DNA from: Onchocerca lupi
Lineage: Eukaryota > Nematoda > Chromadorea > Rhabditida > Onchocercidae
Assembly: GCA_028564675.1 (NCBI GenBank)
Contig: JAOVVO010000258.1
Span: 1 to 64,000 of the forward strand
DNA length: 64,000 bases
Reading direction: 5' to 3'
Below the pieces are notes generated by a model. It saw only the letters and a list, made by a program, of their open reading frames with translations. It was not told where the DNA came from and did no database searches. A program made the position numbers and the translations under genes. Below, piece by piece: positions 1-12,902 of the stretch (the first letter of the stretch is position 1; each line of letters starts with the position of its first letter).

Positions 1-1766
1 TATATATATATACGTAAATTTTGATATATAATATGCGAATTTTAATTAGTAGAGTTTTACAAATTAGATTTATGGTCCTTTGTCCAAAAAAAATTAAGCC
101 CATATGTAACTAAATTTAATAAAACTACTCTAAAAGATTATTGTTAACAGGATGAAATTTTGGGCAAGTTTTCATATTATTGCTGGCAAGATAATTTTGG
201 TATATTTTTTTGATTTTTGGGTAATTTTTGATCCATTGAAATCGAAAATTCTAAATAAATTAATGCCTTCTTCTTTGATTTCAAACTTTTAGTTTTTTAA
301 TTTTTTTTTTTTTTTTAATTTGCATGGATATTTGCTATTTTGAAATTACTGAATAATGTGGAATACATTTATTTTGAAATTATTCGGTGATAAGGAATAT
401 ATTTTTGAATACACAGTTGTTGCTCCTTCTCTCCTTTTTTTTTTTTTTTTTTTTAATTTTGAAAGCAAAAGAAAAAGCTTTTGGTAGCAAAAACTGAAGT
501 TTAAACGACCCACTGTGATATATTAAAATAATATATTCTATCAATATTTTGCTTCGCATTTTGAGATAGAATTCGTATGTATTTCCGGAAAATATTTGCT
601 TTAAGTAAATAGAGCTTTCTCAAATGGCAAAGCAAGAACATATGTTTGCATTACTAAAAATAATTCGACAGACAAATTTTGCGCTTTTTTAAATTATGAA
701 TTATGTCGAAGTAAAGAATGAACAAATTAATCAATAATGTCATCGTTTAACATTACATCCCATTTAAAATTATTGATGAAATGAGCTAAAATATTATTCA
801 TATCAATTGTTTTCTTTTTATTTTTATTCTTAATTTTACTTCTGAATTTTTGAACTTTCTGAAAAATTGTTAATTTATAATCGTTTTTGTTGCTGATTTT
901 GAATTGAACTTGCTTCAATGTTTTTTTTCTTTTTCTATCAGAATTTTCTAATCAACTATGTATTTATTTTTTTCTCTAATAGCTTTAAACAGATGACATA
1001 ATTTGGCATATATTTAGATCCAATTTTCTTATATGCTTTCAAATATTTTCAATGAAAGAGATACTGTTGAAATTTAATCAGAATCGATATGATCAAATTA
1101 CTTCGATCATGTAAATTTAGTCACTGAGCAATTTTTGCTATAATTTTGTTGATTTTATTGATAATTAATGATCGTTTTGTTATCCCGAATAATCCATTGA
1201 CATAATTTTATAAACAATCATCGTGAAGAAAATTCAAAATTTTTAATAAGCATAAAATTTGAATCAAATTAACGTAGAATTTGTAGTACAATTACATTAT
1301 TTTTCAATTCTCTTCTTACTTTGTCCCTCTCTTCCAGCTTAATAATATTGATTTCTTTAATGCTATTTCAAAATAATAGAATTTAAAAAAGTGATGAAAA
1401 AAAATCTTGGATCTTTTTTTGCTTTATTAATTTGAAAGCAAAATTTCATATTAGCATTTCTGATTCAGTCAAATGAGATCAAGTATTGATATCATTGATT
1501 GAAATGATATTTAACTAAAACATCGTAATTTAATGTGAATGGATCAATTTATCTTTAGTTAAATACTAATCATACATGCTAAAAATTTTTCTAAAAATGA
1601 ATGGATGCTTTCGATTGGATGCGAAAATTTCGTAAGAGTATTCAGAAAAAAATAAAAATTATGAATACATATCAGAATCATATATTTGTTGGATGAATTA
1701 ATATATGAAACAACCTACTAACAATCTCCTTTTTTTTTTGAAACAATTTTTACAAATTCATAAAAT
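1..1766. other. AT-rich stretch without a recognised gene
   Basis: It starts with a short TA microsatellite and holds several T runs. No exon with flanking splice sites or protein-like composition could be found on either strand; the short open frames are of chance, low-complexity type. Confidence 0.5.
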
Positions 1767-1772
1767 TTTATT
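1767..1772 (-). promoter_or_regulatory. candidate poly(A) signal of the cysteine-rich protein gene
   Basis: Reads AATAAA on the minus strand about 175 bases past the stop codon at 1948-1950. It is the nearest canonical hexamer I saw downstream. Use is inferred from position only. Confidence 0.4.
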
Positions 1773-1947
1773 ACGAAATAAAAGAAAGAAACAGTAAAGG
1801 AATATAACTGAGGAAATGATAAGAAATGACAAGTAATTTCAGTAAATATAGCAGTGATTATTTTAAAGCAGCTATAGTTTGGCAGTTTTTTTAGAGATTT
1901 GACAAACAAATGGATGGATGATCGGATAAAAAAAGCCAAGTAGCTCA

Positions 1948-3846
1948 TTAAGGACAGTGCCAATCGAGCGCAGAACGACAATGAGTATATTCCAGACGAC
2001 CGTATGATTGACGATTAATTATGCATAATTGAAGTTTTGGATCACAGTGACAACCTTCTTTCCTACAAAATAAGCTCTAAATTTATTCAGACAATTATTA
2101 AATAATTTAAACTCGAAAAATTATTGATAAATGATAAAAATCGGGAAAATTCGAGCGAATGGAATTAGTTTAGTTCAAATATTTATTTGAATTAAAACAT
2201 CTGATAATTGTGAGCAAAGATTTTTCGCAACTTTGAAATGAAAAAACCTTCGCAACATTTTATTGCAAGGACAGTTTAAAGAATTACTGCACGTTATCAT
2301 AATTTATATAGTGATATATGATTGCTAATCAAACCAACAAAACCATGTCAGTCGAAGTGACAAAACCAAGCTTATCAAAATTTAGCAATCCAAATAATTA
2401 AAATCACATTATTCACTAAGAAAAAACATTTTTGCAAATATTAATGTGTTGTATCCAAATTCTTCGGAGGTAATAAGCTATTTTATAGATTTTTCTTTTT
2501 GAAATTTCATTAAAGAGTAGAAGGACCAACATCCATTTTTGTTCCGGATCAGGTCGACACCAGTGGATTGGTTCTCGATAATCATAACAGTCTTTATGTT
2601 CGTTACAAGATTGTCTTCTGGAATTATTGCGGTCATATGAGAAAAAAAAAGCAGATATCCAACCTTCAATTCTGATTATTTTAATGTCTGAATAAAAGCC
2701 GAAACTGTATCCTTTTTTCCAGATTCGGATTCTAGAATCGAATCTGGAAAAATTAAACGTTCGAAAATTATTAGCGAAATATTGATTTATTCTTTTTTAA
2801 CTGATTAATTAATGCCAAATCTCGTCTATTTCGCTATGCTAGAATGTATTCTGTTGTAGAATCAATGTGCCAATTAATTTAATTAATTTATCAGCGGGAA
2901 AAATTATTAATCATCATCAAGAAGGAATTTTGATAAATTAAGCAATTTGATGATGAATAAAATTTCTACAGTATAGTTGATGTTCTAAATTTCTATCAGA
3001 GAGACATCTATTTTTTTCCAAAATTAAAAATCTTTATTTTTCGATTCAAATTGAAAATAGACAGACTTTCCATCGGTTTCAACGAAATATGCTCCAATAC
3101 AATCAGAATTTGGATCTTCACTAGGCTTACACAGTGATATCTGGAAGTGTTAAAATTAAAATCTGGATCTTTTTTTTTTATCAAATATTGATTTATTCGC
3201 CCATCAGATTAATGTAATTTTAATAGAAAAAGCTTTTCGAAAACAAAAATTTGAAAAAAATTTAACATTAATATTTCTAAATTTGCAAACTCGTAAGATA
3301 TTTCTTTTTTTATTAAATATAACATGAATATGGAAATTAGATTATTTCCTAAAATTTTGTCATATATTTTTTCAAAAAATCTTGGTAAACAAAAATGATA
3401 ATCAACATTAGAAATTTATTGTTTGAAATTAATTAATTCGTCTAAAGAGCAGAAAAAACGAATTCAAGACATTATTAATAATTTATGCTGCTATTTTTCA
3501 TAAAGATAATCATGAAAATAAAACCTAATAATTATCTCATTTACATATATACATACATTTATATATGTATACAAATATAAATGGGTTATTTCATAATTTT
3601 TGAGATATTTCAGGTTTTATTCCATGATTTTTGCCTGGCTTCTCTGGGTAAAAATAAAAATGATGCAAATATTTTTACAATTTCTAAATTAAAACAAGAA
3701 AAGGCAAAATGTACACAGTACAAGAAACTACTGAAAACAATAATTTATTAAATTTGTAGAATTAGAAAATTAGAAAAGCTTACTAAGTTATCAAATGAAG
3801 GTTGTGATAAACATGGAGCAATAGCCAATAAAAACAACTGCCACAT
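1948..3846 (-). CDS. small secreted cysteine-rich protein, 112 residues, four exons
   Basis: Spliced model: exons 3784-3846, 3067-3140, 2531-2617 and 1948-2062, total 339 bases. Exon 1 encodes a signal peptide (MWQLFLLAIAPCLSQ) directly after a TTCATTTTAG acceptor, so a trans-spliced leader may join at the ATG; a stop codon sits just upstream in frame. Exon 2 has two Cys (SLCKPSEDPNSDC). Exon 3 has three (QSCNEHKDC, then HWC). Exon 4 has five (KEGCHCDPKLQLC, then THC and a final HCP-stop). The mature part therefore has ten Cys, enough for five disulfides. The phases 0, 2, 2 fit at all three joins. The donor after exon 2 (GTCTGT) and after exon 3 (GTTGGT) are non-consensus, the weakest point of the model. 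The W..KEGCHC pattern recalls small secreted nematode Cys-rich families, but I cannot name the family or a function. All exons are too short to show as long open frames. Confidence 0.72.
2714..2752. repeat. near-perfect palindrome in an intron
   Basis: Arms 2714-2733 and 2734-2752 are inverted copies (core CCAGATTC / GAATCTGG) with a single extra G in the left arm and no loop. It lies in intron 2 of the cysteine-rich protein gene. It could be a small foldback or a MITE remnant. Confidence 0.6.
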
Positions 3847-6800
3847 CTAAAATGAAATTTTTTTCTTGAAATTCCTGAAATAGAGAAAAGTTCAAGATTT
3901 GAGCAGCAAACGCAAACGAATATGTGGAAAAATGAAAACTAAACAATGGATAGGAAATTATCTGTTAAATTAAAAATTGTTATGTGAAAGTATTTATCTA
4001 TAATATAAATTATCAATATTTGTTTTAAATATTAACATAATTAATCATTTAATTATAAAGCGGAAAATCAAATATTTAAAGCGAATAATAAAATAAAACA
4101 AAATAAATAGAAATGAAATAAAGGTAATCGAAAGTGAAACTAATAAGAGTAAATAAAAATAAATGATAAACAAGAGTAAATATGAAATGAAATGAAGAGA
4201 AAAAAAAATGGATTGAAATAATTATGAGTGGATTAAAATTAAAAGAAATAATTATTTCTTTTTAGAATTTAGATAAAATTGTTTTTTTAATGCGAAAATA
4301 TCATTATAGTAATTAATTTTTACCATTTAAAAAAAAAACGGATGATTTTAGAAAGTTTTGAAACTTTTAATTAAGCATATAAATTTTAAATATTCACTTA
4401 TATTATGCATTTTCCATTTTAAACAAGCTGAATTTTAAAAGAAAACAATTAAAATTTTTTGATTCATTTCAACTTTTGCATCATTTTCAAACTTTTAAAA
4501 TTACTCATTGTTAATCAACAATAATAAACGATTACTTTATCAGTTAATCTTATTAGCTTAGATGGAATTATCGGAATTGTTAAAACCGCTCGGTAACGGC
4601 TAGAAACAAATATGATACAAAATTATTTACAGAGCTCGTAAAAAAGATTTATGATGTTATTCATTTCAAATCTTTCATCTATTTATCTATCTGCTAATTA
4701 ATTATTCGATGTGGTGAAACGTCTAATACCATATTACAAACAGCTTTCATTCTGATTGCTTCCTTTAAATTTCCAAAAATTAGTACTAAATATAATTTTT
4801 TATTTTAAGCTATTTACTCTTTTTTATAAATAAAAATGTTCACATTGCTCTTTCTACATCAAAATAAAAAAAAAAAAAAGGAAAAAATGTTCAAGATGAT
4901 GTAATTTCAAAAAAAATATGCAACCGTCTTTTCGAGAATCTTAAAATGTCAAAAAAGTTTCCTTCCTGAAATTATTAATTATTTTTATGACAAAGTCTTA
5001 TCAGAAGTCATAACAAAAATATGACTTCAGCAACTTTTTTTTTACTTCTTTTTCTCCTCTGGAATAGCATAACTTATGGAAATATGCAAAACTAATAATT
5101 AAAAATCATGAAATCCCGACGGATTTTCAGGCATTACGAAAAGCAATGACAAGCTAGATCGCTAATGCTTTAAAATCCACAAGCTTCCATTTATTTTTTT
5201 TTAGGATTCAAAAAAAAATCAAAAATGAAAAAAAAAAACTCTGAAAATCATCAGAAACAATGTCATCCACAGTTCCCTTCCTTTTTTTATTTTCTTCCTA
5301 ATTTTGATACGATACAGTGGAATATTATAATGATAATAAAGTTTACGTTGCCAGGACTTGAGAGAAAAATTGTGATTGTCAAAATTCTGAAAAAAAAAAA
5401 AAAAACGATATCATTATTTAGGGTTTCAAAAGAAGATAATGAAGTGAAAAAATATGAAATTTTGGCAAAAATATAGATTATTAAAGATCAATTAAAGAAT
5501 TAAAATTATTAATCTTGATATAAATTTTATTAAAGCAACCAAATTATATTTGGTGTTCTGTTTTTTCTCTCTTTAAACTAACAATTACGAAGATACGGGT
5601 ATTTGGAATTCCTTCAAAAAAATACGATCTTGGATTGATGATAAAAAGACAATTAATGAATGAAGTGATGAATAATTTTAGGAAATAAAAGATATAATGA
5701 TTGAATATTGTTAGGAAATTAAAAATTAAATTAAACTGATATATCATAATATACGAAATCAATAAGAAAGACAAATACATCCTTGTTTTTTTATAAGAAT
5801 ATATTTGTCTTGTTAATTATTTAATTCGTTAATTAATTCATTTACATCATTTCACTAATCCATTATCAAACTTTTGTTATGTAAATACTTGCACGGATAA
5901 GATTCTGGCATAAATTTGACCAAAATAGTTTAATTAAAATTTCAATAAAAATTGGAATCATTACAATAACCTCTAAGTTGGTGCTAAAAGCTTTAGATTG
6001 TATAATGTAAAATTTCTTAGATTAAAAAGCTAAAACTTAATTTGCATTAAATCCTAATCTTCAAGCAAAATAACAAAGGCGGATTTTTGTTGTAAGATCG
6101 AATCTTCGCATTTTTTAAGTAGGTGTGGTTCCATCGTAGAATTTGATCTTCTTCTATATGTCGCTGTAATTTTTTAAATGATTATTTTTTTTTAATTTTC
6201 AAATTTTCGAAAATTATTGATTATTCTACAGTGATATTGATTATTCTACAATGATTCATATATTATTATTGCTAATATGAATTGAATATTTCCTAGGTTA
6301 AAAATGATTGCAGCAAAAAAAGATCAAAGGAAGGCATTTACAACAACGAATTGTTAAATTAATTTTATAATTTGAAAAATTGAATTTTTTTTATTCTTGA
6401 ATTATAAGACCTGGATTTCTTCATCTTCATTAAAGCTTTATAAATTGTGATTTTATGACAATTTTGCCTTTTTCTGATATGGGTTATATTTCAAACTAAT
6501 AAATTGCATTTTTGGCAAAATTAAATTAAAATGATCCTGAATTAAGAGCTATCTTTAAGTAAGCTTATATCCAATTATCATTCATATTTCGCTACTTGCA
6601 AGCAAATTAATGGAATCAAATTTACGAAGTAATTCAAAATTCACGAATTTTTTATCAATTTTTTAATTCCTTTCAGGGAATTAATCATAAATTAATAAAA
6701 TACGACGAACAAATTAACTTGTTTAAATAATGTACTTCTTAAGATGACTGCTTCAAATTCTATTTGTTAATTTTTCCTCTTTTACTTACCATTTTCTTAT

Positions 6801-9800
6801 ATATTTTATTTTTTCTGATGATTTCATTTTCATCTCATTGTTAAAATTTTCCCTTATTGAAAATCTATTCCACATAATTAGCGTAATTATAATTAATTAA
6901 AATTATGGCAATATATATATTATATATATTTACACTTAGAAATAAGACTTAAGCAAAAATATTTCGCTGAAAATTCTTTGTTGATGAAATGTACCAAAGC
7001 ATCAGTTTGTTTTCATTAATAAAGACAATGATAACAAGAAAGAACAAAAGTTTTTTTTTCCCAAAATTTTCCCCTACTTTTTTTAAAAAAGAAAATTTTG
7101 AAATAGATGACAAATGCTTGGTTAAGATATGTTCTGTATTGTTCAGTTTTCTTTTTCATGGTCGTTCTTTTTTTTTTTTTTGAAAAAAATTTATTTTTTG
7201 ATATCGCATGCATTGCGAAAGAATTTAAATCTTTGTAAACGAAACATATAAGCAAATGAATGAATAATTTATGAAAGAAGTGCTCTTTTTGCCTTTTTTT
7301 TTTTTCGAATTTTAACTTTATCTATATTTGAAATCGTTTAAAGAGAATGCATAAAATATTAATATATTGTAAACAATTTGATATTGATCATTTTCTTGAT
7401 TATCAATGACCTTTAACTTTTGACTTCCACTTTTTTTTGCTATCGACTTTATTCTTCCATTTATGGCTCAAATTTATGAATCTGAATCCTATTAGCATTC
7501 TTGCTTGATATCAATAAATATGCTGAATATGCTATATATTGTCAAATAAAAAAAAAAAAATTATTTTTCATAGTTTTATAAATTAATTGACCATTAAAAC
7601 TATATGGATCTCATTCCATTAAAGTTTAAGCCCATTTTATTCTAATTCAAAGAATATTAGATGGCTGTTTAATCCTAAAAAAACATTTCTGAATTTATAA
7701 AAATTCAAAAAGGACGAAAAAATTGACACATTTCGGACAAAAAAGTTTCAAATAAAAGGATCTTTTTATCTTTCATTTTTTCGATTTTCGTCTTTGTTTC
7801 TTGCAGAAGAGAAAAGTTAATAAGAATTTTAAAATATAAAAGTGAACAGAATGACGAATTATTTGGTAGAGCCTCATAAATTATTGAAAGCAAAATTTTG
7901 GAATAATTTTAAGTGAAATTTTAAATTTGAAATGAAAATTGAATGAATGGATTTTTCAATACTGATTTTCTTCCCTTACTCCTCTAAATTCATTCATTTT
8001 TTATTCCAATATAATCAAGAATCAGAAAATTCCTTCTCATTTCAAGAAAAAAAAAACATTCCAATTATCTAAAAATATTCATTTCTATTTTTTTACTGTT
8101 TTTTTTTATTTCATCTGACAATATTTCTCAGGATTTTTTTTTCCTGATTCAAATATGAGAAAACTATGTCAAAATTGGAAAAGTACAGTTGTTTAAAGAA
8201 GAACTTATAGTTTGAAAACTTCTAAAAATGACTGCTGAACATTGAATGGAATCAAAAATATGGAAAGCTGAGCGCTTCGAACACTTTTTGAGTTCAAAAA
8301 TGATGCATTGAAACGATCTGCCAATTTGAATTGAAATTTTATTTATAATTAAATTTAAATATACAACTTCATCTTCCAGTATGGATGAAGAGTTTGATAT
8401 GATAAATGGATTAAGTCCTAAGATTTAGACAAGATAAGGTAAGTGAAATCAAATAATGAAAATAATATGGAACAGTGGAGTGATCAAGAACATTGAACAT
8501 TGGACTTTATTATTTCTTCCTCCAAACAATCAAACTCTTTATCCTCACCGGAAAATGAAGTTGTATATTTAAATTAAATAGAAAGAAATTTTAAAAAATT
8601 TTTGAACTTTCAATTAAAATATAAATTTGACTAATACTTTTGAGTTTTTTACCTGGAGATCCTATTTCAATTATGATTTTACTAGATACGACGTAGAAAT
8701 TTAAAATGTTCAACTTAACTTTTCAATTTATACCAGTTATTGCAGTAATATTCTAAATTCAAAGTGGATTTAATAAGAACTTAAAAACATATATTTCAAT
8801 TAACAGAAAGATTTCTGCTAAAATTAGTGCAACATAGTTTTCGGAAACAGACAGAATATGAACAGCATAAAAATAGAATATTTTTTTATTCGATGGAAAT
8901 CCAAAATTTTGTTCAACTTGGAAAAAGGAAAAAAATTGAGCCAATTTTCAAAATATCTGTATGTGTGTGTGTGCGTGTTTTTTTTTTTTCAAATATTTAG
9001 TAATTGGAAAAAGAATAAACGAATTAAAGCAAAATTAAGGGAAATACAATTCCAAAACTCTAGAAAAAGTTAGGATATAGCAATCAAAAGAAATTAGAAA
9101 AATTTGAAGAAATTTTTCGAATAATCCCAGAGAAATTGATTCATATATCAATAAACTAAAAACAATTTGAAAATCCTTTACCAAAAGCAATGCATCACGA
9201 TTTTCGACCAGAATAATAATAAAGTTGTCATGCTTGAAACCTGAAATTCACTATTAAGTTTTCGAGAAATTTTTCTCTTTTGGAGATAAAAGAGATTTAT
9301 GAAGAACATAAATGACACTATGCTATGAATATTCAGTGCAAAATTTCAAATGATATATGCAGTGAAAATATTTTTCTTGTACTGAAGTTTGGAAAAAGAA
9401 AAAGAAAAATCGAAGTAATTTTAGAAATATTCATGAGCTTTTTCAAATTTATAAAATTATTTGATCAAACAAAATATAATTCATAGTGTCAAAAGTGTTC
9501 CTATTATAAGGTTTAGCTATCAGTTGATCTTTTAATGGGTGATAATGTCATTCAAAGTCTAGGAAGCAATATAATTCCTCATGCCTGAGGCATCTTTACT
9601 GCTCAAATTTTATCCTGAAATAAGGCTAAATAATAGTAATAATAATGAAACAATAATAAAATCATAATAATAACAACAGTAATAATACTAATTTCCTATT
9701 TTTATTTTTGCTTCCCTAATTTCTAAATAAGCTATGAAGTTAGTAGAAAGTATTTGCTTTTTTTTCCTTAAACACATCTTTCATTTTTTCCCTGCAAAAC

Positions 9801-11640
9801 AAATCTTTTTATTGTTGTTTCTTTTTGTCAATCATGCAATTTCTTATAGAATTCAAAGTTTTCAATTACATGCTGCTTCAATTTTCATAATTTTCAGCAA
9901 TGTTCGATGCATATATTCCAATTATTTTAATAAATTCATTTTCATTTCACATATGTCCGTCTCTCTGATTTGTTTCAAAATTTTGTAAAACAAAAAAAAA
10001 TCCATGCCTTTTAATCATTATAATTTAATTTATTTCTAAAAATTAAATATATATAATTTTGAAGAAATTTTCAATATTTTAGATAATTTTAAATTTTTTT
10101 CTACAATATACTGAAATTATCAACAACCGTTTATTTGCAACAATAGATAGCATTGTATGATAATAACTAGTAGTGACCAAAACATGAAAAGAGGTTTTTA
10201 ATTACGATCACATAAATATTTATAATAATTAGGCGTTAGTCAATTAAGTACTTCATTCTTATAGTAAGTTACAATATAACATTTCTCTTAATATTTTTAG
10301 TAAAGAAATAAAATAATCCATTAATAATCCTAATTTTATCCAACGAATAATACATCTTTAAAATACTCAAATATTCGATAACGATAATGGATAGTTGAAA
10401 TAATTCAAAAATTTTGCAGTACCTTGAAATTAAAATTATCCCACCGACAAAATTATCAATTATCATTTCAGTGTAAATTTTGGGTTAAATCTGCAGAATG
10501 ATTTTTGAATTTGTTGGTAAAAAGGAATGATTGAATAATGTCAAAACAATTAAGACTAATTTGAAATAATAAAATTAGATTCGGTAATTGATTTAAACAT
10601 TAGATTAGTCGACTAATTTAAATTTAACAATCTCCTTGCTATTAAATTCTGATTTTTTTAATCACAATCCTGAAAGAAAGATATCATGTTTGGGAGAGGA
10701 AAAAAAAGAACGAAGCCAAATCAAATTGCAGCGAACAAAAGGCATTTCTGAAAAAAAAAAATCAAAAAGTATCACGAATATTTTAGCTAACTATTGCCAC
10801 ATAACAATTCATGAATAATAGAATGCCATTAAGAAATGCTTTCATAAAAATAAAAAATTTTTGAAAGAGATTTTTCCTCTTTTTTATTTGAATAGTATAA
10901 AGCTGAATTTATTTTGATTCGCATTTTAATATTGTTAAATTTCGTATCAGATGACGACATGCATTTACGTGTTTAATAAATTGTGCTTTGAAAAAAGCAA
11001 AAATTTAAAACAATAATTTTGCACCCATCATTATTAGATAATACTATTTAATTGGGAACAATAGTTTTCTTTTTTTTTGTTGTTGTCTTTTTATATAATT
11101 TATCATCAATCAAAAAAAATTTACAAAATGTCGAAAATAAAAAAAAAAAAAGAGATTTAAAGCATTGTAGAAAGAGAGGAAAAGTGTTTGATTTCACATT
11201 TTTTCTTTTTTTTTTTTTTTTTTTGTTAGATTTCAGAGATTTCCCTTGATGATAAAAAAGTTTAACTGTTGCTTCTTTATGAAAAAAAAGAAAAGAAACA
11301 AGATAAAACAAAGCAAAATATTAGTGCTAGCAAAATGTCATTTCACTTTTTCACACGATATTTCTATTGGGACCAAAGAATAAATGGGAGAAATTTCTCG
11401 ATGCCAATCTATTTTTATATAACAAAAATTTTCAATCAATATTATCATCATTTTCATTGATTATTGCGTAATATTCTGTAATCTATATTTGTAATAATTA
11501 TTATTTCATCAATTTTTGTTTTTGTTTTCCATATTTTCATCATATTTTGCTATTTGCAATAATAATCAGCTATATGACAAAAACAATCATTATCATTACT
11601 ACTATCACACGTAATACTAATATTTGCTAATGTCAACATA
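3847..11640. other. long AT-rich intergenic stretch, no gene supported
   Basis: Nearly 8 kb between the cysteine-rich protein gene and the first repeat copy upstream of coatomer alpha. It holds many A/T runs of 10-20, a CA/TG run near 8963 and AAT-type triplet repeats near 9630-9690. One weak candidate terminal exon lies at 6047-6163 on the minus strand (see findings). I saw no tRNA- or rRNA-like sequence. Confidence 0.45.
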
Positions 11641-11689
11641 TTATATTATCCACATCAGTAAAATGTCCGTTCACTTACTTTTACCTGTT

Positions 11690-11841
11690 ACAAGTGCGAC
11701 AGATACAAAAGAAAAAGTAGTATATCGAAACAGGCGCCTACTCGAATGCAACACTGAGTCAAAATTTCAAAGCAATTGATGAAGAACTTCCAGAGATTTA
11801 AAATCTTGAACGACGGACACTTACATTTTTATTCATATAGA
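11690..11841 (-). mobile_element. partial Helitron-like element, 5' end
   Basis: Read on the minus strand it starts A|TC TATATGAATAAAAATG at 11841 and runs toward lower coordinates. It shares several blocks with the element at 38809-39025: the TCTATAT..AATAAAAATG terminus, the TTGAAATTTTGA block and the GAGTAGGCGCCTGTTT-like block. No 3' hairpin or CTRR end was found, so this is a truncated or diverged copy with an uncertain lower boundary. Confidence 0.45.
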
Positions 11842-12902
11842 TAATTCAAATTAAAACTGTTATTAATCTTCTGTATTGCTTACCAATAATTATTCGCACC
11901 ATTTATTTTTATTCAGATTTACGATAAAAATGACAGTCATGATATAATGATTAACATGATATCCTTTATCGAATATAAATATAAATTATTCATATGAGCG
12001 GTAAATATTAGCTTTTGCAAAAATGCAATCATAATACTTAAGAATTCAAGTTGTTGCAAAAAATATTACCAATATTACTAATAACATATCATCAACAGAG
12101 TAACAAGTACTAAATCATCGTCTTAAACATTATTTATAGAATTCAGTTTTTACTAATTCCTTAACCAAAACAAAAAAAAAAAAAAAAGAAAAAAAAACGA
12201 TTGATTGAGAGCAGATAAATGAAGCAATTTACAAGTTCTTAAGCAAAGAATTTGAAAAAAAAAAAAACAAACCAGGCACTTCTAACTATTTCAATAGAGC
12301 TGATTCCTTCATCGAATATAAATACAAATCACTGATACTAATATTTATTAGCAATATCCTGTCAATTCTAATATTTCAGAACCATGATTTCCTAATAATC
12401 ATAATTTCAATGTTTCAAATTAATGCTGTTTGTACGTTTAGAAATCGATAAACATACAAAAATATGTTTAGAAATATATAATTTGACAAAACTCTTCGAA
12501 ACTGAAAAAAAGGTTTATTCTAAGAAAGAATACTTATCACTTAATGAAAATTAGGCAAATATATGAAACATATAATAAGTTTATAACAGACAATTCAACA
12601 AATGAATAAATATGATTTACAAAGCCCATTACCAATCATAAAAAACATATTGAGAAGACAGATTTTTTTTCAATTTTGAAAATTTCAATTTACAAGGCCT
12701 GAATGACATTCAAATCCGAATTATTCAATTAAATCCATTGCTTCTATTCTTATAGTCAAGAGATGGACCGAGGAAGCCAGAAGCATAATTTTTTTCTTTT
12801 TTTTTGCTTCCATTTCCAGATGTTTCTCACCCTTGCAATGACAAACTGAACGCTACGAAAATATATTATCACGAAATTTATGAAACAAAATTCAGAAAGT
12901 TC
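11842..12902. other. intergenic DNA and 3' flank of coatomer alpha
   Basis: AT-rich, with A runs near 12172-12196 and 12255. The part next to 12903 should be the 3' untranslated region of the coatomer gene, but I could not place a poly(A) site with confidence; the nearest AATAAA on the minus strand that I noticed is at about 12514. Confidence 0.4.

Noticed and set aside
3018..3140. Reading the second exon of the cysteine-rich gene as a terminal exon ending at 3018
   Set aside because: It is open to a stop, but the weak GTCTGT donor at 3065-3066 joins in phase to two more Cys-rich exons, which is the better model. An alternative short form remains possible.
8380..8438. Possible exon between CATCTTCCAG and AAG|GTAAGTG on the plus strand
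   Set aside because: All three frames contain stops, so it cannot be an internal coding exon; the short MDEEFDMINGLSPKI frame has no support.
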